Part shown: positions 7,039 to 12,235 of the stretch, piece by piece
How the letters are laid out: each line of letters starts with the position of its first letter
How positions within the stretch are numbered: position 1 is the stretch's first letter
Origin: Altererythrobacter sp.
GTDB lineage: Bacteria > Pseudomonadota > Alphaproteobacteria > Sphingomonadales > Sphingomonadaceae
Direction of reading: 5' to 3'
Assembly (NCBI GenBank): GCA_011524425.1
Contig: WTKI01000079.1
Location: forward strand, 1,768 to 14,002
DNA length: 12,235 bases
The notes under the pieces: generated by a model
Database searches by the model: none
Seen by the model: the letters and a program-made list of their open reading frames with translations, nothing else
What the model was told of the DNA's origin: nothing
Translations under genes and position numbers: made by a program

Positions 7039-8280
7039 TTAGTCTTGGGCCATTCGCGCACGAATGGTTGCGAGGGTTCGCTCTTGCTCGTTACCCACGA
7101 TAGTGATGCCTTCGTTCACGCCCATTCCCGGTTTCGCAAGCATCATAGTGGCCCGAGAAGCGAGAGCGACATGAACGCAGGCTCGGGCCGATTCATCAGT
7201 CTCTGCACTGCTTCCTCCGCTATATGCGCCGATCCCGGCCTTCTTCGCTCTTACGATCGCACGCGCAGTATCAAGCAGATTTCCGACATCAGGGGTTTTC
7301 ACCTGAATCACATGGGCAGCCCTCGCTTCTATGAAAGCTTCTATGTCCTCAAGCGTATTGCAATGCTCGTCGGCCACAACTTGCGCATTGTCGGTGAGCG
7401 CATCGACATGTTCTACAATCGCTGCATAGTTTTCAATCTGCGCAGCCCGGTTTCCATAGTCCGCTGGGCATTCAATATTGAGCCTGTATTGCGGTACACG
7501 CTCCGCAACCTGCGCAATAAACTCTGCGATCTGTTTGGGCTGCATCGAGACTCCAAGGCCCATCCAACCATAAACATCAAAGTGTAGCACAGGGCGGTAG
7601 TCATCCCTGCCCAGCTCTTCGATCCTTTGCGCAACCCATGCCACATAGTCGCTGAAAGTTTCGCCATCACGGCCAAATTTCTCCGCTGAATTAATCAAGC
7701 CATGCGGCAGAACATCGACTTCTTTCAAAATCATGGTGTCGACATTGTTGCGGCGGTCATCCCCGCTTTGAGCAAAAATGGGAACTGGCTGGGATGGAGG
7801 AACAAGACCGAGCCATTTTGACAATAACTCGGCAAGTGTGATCCGGTGCACGTAAGCAGCGGCCTTTAGCAAAGCCTGACTGACCCCGTATTCTACTGCA
7901 AGTGGGAGACGCTTACCTTCATGGCCGGAAAGTATGTCATCGCAAATCTGAACTCCGGAATTTGCATCTATCCCGAGCAATCGGGGCGCAATCACATCGC
8001 GGCAAAATTTTTCAATTTCATCTTGCTGAAAGAGAGCATCACGCCCGGCCGCCCCGGAATATTGGACGCTCACCATGTCACCCCAAACCGTTGCCCCATC
8101 TTCGAGCAGCAGGCCTATCGACAATGCTTTTGAAGGCTGGCGGACAGATGTGAATCCTGCGGTTAGGGGCGCACCAAGATAGGCCATACCTTCTTGCTCG
8201 CGGCCATCACGGATCGCGGCCTGGTCGTCGTAAAAGAACGCACCATTTGCGGGCGCAAAAAGAACATCCTTAATCTGCAA
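7039..8280 (-). CDS. mal: Methylaspartate ammonia-lyase (beta-methylaspartase)
   Basis: This enolase-superfamily enzyme reversibly converts L-threo-3-methylaspartate to mesaconate and ammonia. Starting at the TTG at 8278-8280 the product is 413 residues, the same as the Clostridium tetanomorphum enzyme as I recall it, and begins MQIKDVLFAP like other family members. Expected residues are in place: Q73, Q171 in FAQSGDDR, H193 in VLPHGLIN, Mg2+ ligands D235 (HFDVYG), E270 (NIECPAD) and D304 (ADEHCN), and Q326/K328 in HVIQVKTPD, where the lysine is the catalytic base. The clostridial substrate-contact pair Thr-Cys appears as S357-S358. The TTG is preferred over the in-frame GTG at 8295 because GGAGG (8287-8291) sits six bases before it. 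The CoA-transferase follows 15 bases downstream. No glutamate mutase gene is nearby, so the source of methylaspartate, or whether the enzyme runs toward amination, is open. Confidence 0.9.
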   Translation of the reverse strand: MQIKDVLFAPANGAFFYDDQAAIRDGREQEGMAYLGAPLTAGFTSVRQPSKALSIGLLLEDGATVWGDMVSVQYSGAAGRDALFQQDEIEKFCRDVIAPRLLGIDANSGVQICDDILSGHEGKRLPLAVEYGVSQALLKAAAYVHRITLAELLSKWLGLVPPSQPVPIFAQSGDDRRNNVDTMILKEVDVLPHGLINSAEKFGRDGETFSDYVAWVAQRIEELGRDDYRPVLHFDVYGWMGLGVSMQPKQIAEFIAQVAERVPQYRLNIECPADYGNRAAQIENYAAIVEHVDALTDNAQVVADEHCNTLEDIEAFIEARAAHVIQVKTPDVGNLLDTARAIVRAKKAGIGAYSGGSSAETDESARACVHVALASRATMMLAKPGMGVNEGITIVGNEQERTLATIRARMAQD

Positions 8281-8286
8281 GAATCG

Positions 8287-8291
8287 CCTCC
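8287..8291 (-). promoter_or_regulatory. Strong ribosome binding site that fixes a TTG start for the ammonia-lyase
   Basis: GGAGG on the minus strand lies six bases before TTG at 8278-8280. The upstream in-frame GTG at 8293-8295 would place this site inside the coding sequence and add five residues (MWRRF) not expected in the family. Confidence 0.7.
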
Positions 8292-8295
8292 ACAC

Positions 8296-8389
8296 GGTTC
8301 ATCACATCTCACCGACCCGCTGCCTTGCTGTTGGTCATTTGAGCATAGCAAGGTGGTGGCTTATCCGACTGCCGGATATATAAAAGCGA
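8296..8389. promoter_or_regulatory. Intergenic leader upstream of the ammonia-lyase, with inverted repeat
   Basis: This gap separates the small gene's stop from the ammonia-lyase. It contains TATCCG (8362-8367) and CGGATA (8373-8378) as perfect 6-base arms around a 5-base spacer, a possible operator or small hairpin. On the minus strand two very short reading frames occur in tandem, MTNSKAAGR-stop and MNRVEAILAD-stop; the second overlaps the ammonia-lyase start region. No convincing -35/-10 pair was found, and the three genes may simply be one transcript. Confidence 0.3.
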
Positions 8390-8716
8390 TCAATCGGCCT
8401 GTGCCAAACGCTTGACCAATGGGCCCAGCACATCCTGGATCAGCTTGCTCCGTTCCGCTTCCCTAGCCTGAGCTGTTGCTAAATCGGGCATATGAGAATT
8501 CAATATGTCGATCGAAATAGAACCCTCATCCACAAGCAAAGTTTCAAGGCTCGCTAGGCGATCACGAGTAACTGACAGCTCCATAGTAACCGTCACCAAT
8601 GCACGCAGCAGATGATCCTTCACTGGGTCGTCAAAGAACGTAGTCTCTCTGTTGCCGGGACGGGGCCCTGACGGAAATTCGCTGTCAGCGTCAGTTTCCG
8701 AAATATTGCCACTCAT
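8390..8716 (-). CDS. Small protein of unknown function, translationally coupled to the methyltransferase
   Basis: I do not recognise this 108-residue protein. Its first 30 residues are polar and acidic and probably disordered. From about residue 31 it is likely helical: DDPVKDHLLRALVTVTMELS then VTRDRLASLETLL, with heptad-like spacing of leucine and valine, and a second helix near the C-terminus (QAREAERSKLIQDVLGPLVKRLA). There is no signal peptide, membrane segment or cysteine. The ATG overlaps the methyltransferase stop as ATGA, so the two are translated together, and a small helical partner or chaperone of that enzyme is a reasonable guess. The coupling and ordinary codon use make a real gene likely. 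The ammonia-lyase starts 109 bases further on. Confidence 0.72.
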   Translation of the reverse strand: MSGNISETDADSEFPSGPRPGNRETTFFDDPVKDHLLRALVTVTMELSVTRDRLASLETLLVDEGSISIDILNSHMPDLATAQAREAERSKLIQDVLGPLVKRLAQAD

Positions 8717-9822
8717 GACGGCTTCCTGCCGCCAAAGAAGTGGTAGATGGCCGGGCCTTGTCCTTCATAGGTCGCAAAGGCGCTGTCGGGGGCGAAACCC
8801 GCCTTTATCGCTTCTTCCTTCATGTCCAAATCTGCGAAACCACTCCAGAATGGCTCTCCATTGTGCCGGACCTGCCAATTATTGGTCACCTGTTTAACGA
8901 GCGGCATGCGATCGGGCTGATAAGGCACGTCCAGATGAAGCACGAGGCCTCCGGGCCGAATTAAACGCCAACACTCGCGCATGATGTCATGGACCTGCGC
9001 TTTGGTAGTCTCATGGAACATGATGATTGAGACAATCAGATCAAAGCTCTCATCGTCAAATGCCGTTGCACCTGCATCCATTTCCGCAAAATCGATCGCC
9101 ATTCCCTCGCTTTCTGCAAGCCCGTGCGCGAAACGGATGAAAGGACGTGCAACATCGATGCCGGTCACATTGGCATCGGGAAATGCCCGCTTGTATGCAA
9201 GTGTCTGCTCACCCGTACCGCAACCCATATCGAGCACTGACCGGGGCTCTAGGTCGGGCGCATATTTGCGTGCAATCGCCGCAACGAACTGGCCAATGGC
9301 ATCAGCGGAAGGTTTCGCGCCCATCCCCATACCTTTGGCATTCCTGTATAGGTCGACTGTGCCTGAATAGTTGAGCGCTGCTTCGATATCGTCAGAGCGC
9401 TTTTCTCGCCAATATCCGCCCGGCTGGCGATGTATCTCAGTTGTCGCAACGGGGGCCTTCACGCACAATTTGTCGCTGAGAGATACCGAGCCCTTGCAAT
9501 CGGGCGATTGAGAAAGAGCGCGATAGCTTTCGACCTGGTCTTCGATAGTTCTATCTGTTGTGGTTTGCACCGCGTCCCACATCAGGTTCTGGCTGTGAAA
9601 CGTGAGCGAGGACCATAGCTGATATAACGGATGCGGCTCCAGCAAGGCGGCCGCCTCATCGCGGTTCGCAGGAGGGGAGTTCGCTGCAGAAACAAGCTGG
9701 TTATCAAACAGGTCAGCCAACTGTGCTTCGACATCAAAATTCACAAATTTCTTGAGACTGGCGACAAATGCCTGGCGCGATGCCTCATCGGTATTTGGCG
9801 CGAATCCGAACTTTTCCTTCAC
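8713..9822 (-). CDS. Class I SAM-dependent methyltransferase with N-terminal extension
   Basis: This 369-residue protein transfers a methyl group from S-adenosylmethionine to an unidentified acceptor. The Rossmann methyltransferase domain covers about residues 190-320: motif I VLDMGCGTG (196-204), the ribose-binding acid D223 in VTGIDVA, D249 in EMDAG, and the post-motif RLIRPGGLVLHLD. About 190 residues precede it, including a hydrophobic and aromatic stretch HPLYQLWSSLTFHSQNLMWD that may shape a substrate pocket; I do not recognise this part as a known domain. The GTG at 9820-9822 is the likely start: a stop lies 30 bases upstream in frame with no other start between, and GGGAAG precedes the GTG by six bases. 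It is first in the minus-strand operon and diverges from the dicarboxylate transporter. Whether its substrate belongs to the same pathway as the ammonia-lyase is unknown. Confidence 0.82.
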   Translation of the reverse strand: MKEKFGFAPNTDEASRQAFVASLKKFVNFDVEAQLADLFDNQLVSAANSPPANRDEAAALLEPHPLYQLWSSLTFHSQNLMWDAVQTTTDRTIEDQVESYRALSQSPDCKGSVSLSDKLCVKAPVATTEIHRQPGGYWREKRSDDIEAALNYSGTVDLYRNAKGMGMGAKPSADAIGQFVAAIARKYAPDLEPRSVLDMGCGTGEQTLAYKRAFPDANVTGIDVARPFIRFAHGLAESEGMAIDFAEMDAGATAFDDESFDLIVSIIMFHETTKAQVHDIMRECWRLIRPGGLVLHLDVPYQPDRMPLVKQVTNNWQVRHNGEPFWSGFADLDMKEEAIKAGFAPDSAFATYEGQGPAIYHFFGGRKPS

Positions 9823-10060
9823 TGTCTTCTTCCCGTCTCGTGCGATGTCTTTTTACCCTATGCGCTGCTTAGCTAAAGGTTCCAAGGCCAAAGGCCATGA
9901 GCCGCATGGTTCTTTCGCAGCCAGGCCGCTGCGCGGGCCGACGAAATGCGAATGGAGCCAGTTGCAGTCAGACCAGCCCCAAAGTTGCGAGGTGGAGCGA
10001 TAGTCAACAATATGCCACAAACAGGGTTCAGCCGACAAAGGCCCCGAGGATATTGGCTCT
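9823..10060. promoter_or_regulatory. Divergent intergenic region between methyltransferase operon and transporter
   Basis: This 238-base gap must carry the promoters for both directions unless the minus operon is driven elsewhere. It holds a GC-rich inverted repeat, CGCAGC (9916-9921) and GCTGCG (9928-9933) with a 6-base spacer, and a second one, CCATG (9895-9899) and CATGG (9905-9909). On the minus strand TTGGAA followed 17 bases later by CATAGG is a weak promoter-like pair. No clear plus-strand promoter was seen. GAGGA at 10046-10050 lies 10 bases before the transporter ATG. No tRNA or recognised RNA was seen. Confidence 0.4.
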
Positions 10061-11575
10061 ATGACTGCAAATGCGAATAATCCTGCAATTGCCTCCCGTA
10101 TTGGATTCTGGCTTGGTCCTGCGCTCGCCGCATTCGTCCTAGCGATGGGCACACCGGCGGGATTGCAATCTCAGGCGGCTCTTTCGCCCGCATGGGTGAC
10201 ATTGGCGTTGCTTGTCTGGATGGCAATCTGGTGGGTGACTGAAGCTCTTCCCATACCCGTCACCTCTCTTTTGCCTTTGGTCATTCTGCCGAGTGCGGGT
10301 GTCGCTCCATTGCGGGAAATTTCAGCCTCCTACATGCATCCCGTAGTGGTCTTGCTGATGGGAGGATTTATTTTCGCAAAAGCAATCGAGCGCTGGAACT
10401 TGCATGAACGTATCGCTCTTAATGTCATAGGCCGCTTTGGCACTAGGCCAAGCGCATTGATCGCGGGCTTTATGGTTGCAAGCGCCTTGTTATCTATGTG
10501 GATTTCAAACTCCGCCACTTCCATAATGATGATGCCCATCGCCCTATCGCTGGCCGGAAGCGTGTTCGCTGCAGAAGACCCCCAAGAAGATTTTGCGCGT
10601 TATGCATTTACCTCCGCGCTATTGCTTGGGATCGCTTATGGCTGTTCAATCGGCGGACTTGGCACACCGATCGGAACACCCACTAATCTCATCATCATGG
10701 GCTACCTGACCGAAATGGGAGGTGTGGAGATTAGCTTCACACAATGGATGATGATCGGCCTGCCCACAGTTGCAATTATGCTCCCCATTGCTTGGCTTGT
10801 GCTGACCCGTTGGGCCTTCAAACTGGACCGTTCAACCTTCAGCGCGAGCCAAACCGTGCTAGAAGAGCGCAAGCGAGCGCTTGGAAGTCTGGCGACACCT
10901 GAAAAACGCACAATTGCCACCTTCGCGGTCATAGCGACACTTTGGCTGACAGGCCCTCTCTACAGGGAATGGTCAGTGACAGTAGACGGAGAAATTTGGC
11001 AACCGCTGGCTGGCCTGTCCGACCATGTGGTCGCGATTATCGCGGTCATATTGTGTTTCCTCATTCCAGCAGGCGAAGAGGACTCCGGCAAAGGATCAGG
11101 AAAGCTGCTGGATTGGTCGACAGCAGAAAGCATCCCCTGGGGCACTTTGCTGCTCTTTGGCGGCGGCCTCGCAATGGCTGGCGCAATCAACAGCACAGGG
11201 CTGGGCTCGTATTTCGGTAATACGCTCTCAGGGTTAAGCGCTCTTCCATTATTCCTTCTGATCATTTTGATCGTAGCGATTGTCTTGTTCCTGACTGAGA
11301 TCACAAGCAATGTTGCGACGGCTTCCGTTGTAGCCCCAATTCTTGGCGCGATGGCATTGAATGCGGGATTGCCGCTGGAGACAATTTTGATACCCATCGC
11401 ATTAGCGGCGAGTTGCGCATTCATGTTGCCCATGGCCACAGGTCCAAACGCGGTTGTTTTTTCCTCTGGCAAGGTTTCCATGTCCACTATGATACGAACC
11501 GGATTCCTGCTGAATCTGTGCGCGATAATGGCGTTGGCTGCACTAGGTTCTGTTTTGCCTCTGTTCGTTTTTTAG
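10061..11575 (+). CDS. DASS/SLC13-family dicarboxylate symporter
   Basis: This 504-residue inner-membrane carrier imports di- or tricarboxylates, usually with sodium. Signature regions are WWVTEALPIPVTSLLPLVILP (about 57-77), the first SNT-like motif S149-N150-S151 in WISNSATS, the hairpin GLGTPIGTPTNLIIMGYL, ITSNVATAS with the second motif S416-N417-V418, and LPMATGPNAVVFSSG near the C-terminus. The length and about a dozen hydrophobic segments fit VcINDY and SdcS. In those proteins the paired SNT motifs bind sodium and substrate carboxylates; here the third position is Ser and Val, so coupling or substrate range may differ. The ATG follows GAGGA by 10 bases. It diverges from the minus-strand operon with which it probably shares control, and its position suggests that it supplies the dicarboxylate the island consumes. 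Sulfate or citrate transport, also found in the family, is less likely here. Confidence 0.88.
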   Translation: MTANANNPAIASRIGFWLGPALAAFVLAMGTPAGLQSQAALSPAWVTLALLVWMAIWWVTEALPIPVTSLLPLVILPSAGVAPLREISASYMHPVVVLLMGGFIFAKAIERWNLHERIALNVIGRFGTRPSALIAGFMVASALLSMWISNSATSIMMMPIALSLAGSVFAAEDPQEDFARYAFTSALLLGIAYGCSIGGLGTPIGTPTNLIIMGYLTEMGGVEISFTQWMMIGLPTVAIMLPIAWLVLTRWAFKLDRSTFSASQTVLEERKRALGSLATPEKRTIATFAVIATLWLTGPLYREWSVTVDGEIWQPLAGLSDHVVAIIAVILCFLIPAGEEDSGKGSGKLLDWSTAESIPWGTLLLFGGGLAMAGAINSTGLGSYFGNTLSGLSALPLFLLIILIVAIVLFLTEITSNVATASVVAPILGAMALNAGLPLETILIPIALAASCAFMLPMATGPNAVVFSSGKVSMSTMIRTGFLLNLCAIMALAALGSVLPLFVF

Positions 11576-11602
11576 GCATCTACATTGGTGAAGATAGTCT
11601 TC

Positions 11603-11619
11603 TGGGATCACCCCATTTT
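11603..11619 (+). terminator. Weak candidate terminator after the transporter
   Basis: TGGG (11603-11606) and CCCA (11612-11615) form a 4-base stem with a 5-base loop, followed directly by TTTT. It lies 28 bases after the transporter stop. The stem is short, so termination would be inefficient. The remainder of the 110-base gap contains only a 10-base palindrome, TTGCCGGCAA (11658-11667), upstream of the next start. Confidence 0.22.
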
Positions 11620-11685
11620 GCCAAGGCTGGAAATAGCGTAACCTCATCCTTTCGGACTTGCCGGCAAAAGCGGGGTGTCGAGTCA

Positions 11686-12235
11686 ATGAAGATCAAGCGA
11701 GAATGCATGAGGGCACTATGCAAGATGTTGGCTTGGCTTGCCCTGGCATTGATGTCTTCTGCCACCCTTGCGCAAGAGCGAGCGCCACAAGGGCCCGTCG
11801 AGCCACTGGTACTTGAAAATCAAGAGCGTTTTGGAAGTGTTACAAAGCATCTTTCCTATGTCATCGACTATTCAGGCGACTTGACCATTGAACACATGGT
11901 GGACGGTTCTTCCGCGCCGTCTTTTGCGCCAATCCTGAAAAATGAACCCAATTTCGGTTTCGAAAAGTCGCCGATCTGGCTGAGGTTGGATCTTCAAAAT
12001 GCTGAGAATGGACTTCAAGAACGCATCCTTTTGATGCGAACGAACTTCGTCACAGAGATTAGTGTTTGGCACGAGCAATCCGGGCAAGTCGCAAAGGTGC
12101 TGGAGCAAAACCTTGCCAGCCCTTTTTCAAGCAGGCCAATCGATTACCATCATCTCGCAACGACATTGCAGCTTGAACCGCTCGCGGACAGCACTGTGTG
12201 GATCAGATATCGCACAACCGGCATAACGGCTATGC
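11686..12235 (+). CDS. N-terminal part of a 7TMR-DISM-type membrane sensor (3' end outside the window)
   Basis: The frame is open from the ATG at 11686 to the window edge, 183 codons. It begins with a signal peptide, MKIKRECMRALCKMLAWLAL then ALMSSATLAQE, with likely cleavage after TLA. The following region reads like the 7TMR-DISMED2 periplasmic sensing domain: a YVIDYSGDLTIEHMV strand pair, SPIWLRLDLQNAEN, LLMRTNFVTEISVW and DSTVWIRYRTTG. Proteins of this kind usually continue into seven membrane helices and then a GGDEF, histidine kinase or cyclase domain; that part cannot be seen. ATG at 11707 is an alternative start, and neither has a strong ribosome site. It follows the transporter by 110 bases in the same direction but is probably an independent signalling gene. 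The ligand is unknown, though carbohydrates or carboxylates are usual suggestions. Confidence 0.7.
   Translation, partial: MKIKRECMRALCKMLAWLALALMSSATLAQERAPQGPVEPLVLENQERFGSVTKHLSYVIDYSGDLTIEHMVDGSSAPSFAPILKNEPNFGFEKSPIWLRLDLQNAENGLQERILLMRTNFVTEISVWHEQSGQVAKVLEQNLASPFSSRPIDYHHLATTLQLEPLADSTVWIRYRTTGITAM

Noticed and set aside
7018..7587. 189-codon plus-strand frame across the ammonia-lyase 3' end
   Set aside because: Antisense to conserved catalytic motifs (IECPAD, ADEHCN, QVKTPD); no domain visible.
9853..10152. 99-codon minus-strand frame between the methyltransferase and the transporter
   Set aside because: Its start would lie inside the transporter gene and no ribosome site or family resemblance supports it; kept only as an observation about the intergenic block.
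10960..11487. 175-codon minus-strand frame inside the transporter
   Set aside because: Antisense to conserved DASS motifs; no independent support.
11590..11602. GAAGA-TAG-TCTTC hairpin after the transporter as a terminator
   Set aside because: A short AT-rich stem without a following T-run.

Overview
The window looks like accessory catabolic DNA from an alphaproteobacterium, most probably Sphingomonadales (Sphingomonadaceae or Erythrobacteraceae). This placement is by general resemblance of the proteins, the medium GC content and the dense start/stop overlaps; there is no rRNA or other marker to prove it. No tRNA, rRNA, CRISPR array, transposase or integrase was seen.

Layout. (1) Bases 1-4958, plus strand: a tightly coupled operon whose 5' end lies outside the window. 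It encodes a propionyl/acetyl-CoA synthetase (PrpE type, N-terminus missing), an isocitrate lyase/PEP mutase superfamily lyase, a zinc-dependent alcohol dehydrogenase and a fumarate-reductase-like flavoprotein. Each junction overlaps by 1-4 bases. (2) Bases 4975-9822, minus strand, converging on the first operon: in transcription order a SAM methyltransferase, a small protein of unknown function overlapping it by 4 bases, a methylaspartate ammonia-lyase, a class III (CaiB/BaiF) CoA-transferase and an IclR-family regulator. A stem-loop at 4961-4995 lies at the convergent junction. (3) Bases 9823-10060: a 238-base divergent promoter region. (4) Bases 10061-11575, plus strand: a DASS/SLC13-family dicarboxylate transporter. 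(5) Bases 11686-12235, plus strand: the first 183 codons of an exported or membrane-anchored sensor of the 7TMR-DISM type, cut by the window edge and probably unrelated to the catabolic genes.

How the genes may work together (inference). The set resembles an island for uptake and breakdown of a small branched dicarboxylate or its amino acid: import by the DASS carrier, ammonia removal from 3-methylaspartate to give mesaconate, CoA activation by the class III transferase, and redox and C-C cleavage steps by the ADH, flavoprotein and ICL-type lyase. The PrpE-type synthetase would recover a released short acid (acetate or propionate), and the IclR protein would sense the substrate or an intermediate. 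Glutamate mutase, mesaconase, mesaconyl-CoA hydratase and the CitE/Mcl-type lyase, which complete the known mesaconate routes, are not in the window. The pathway is therefore either split across the genome or different from the described ones.
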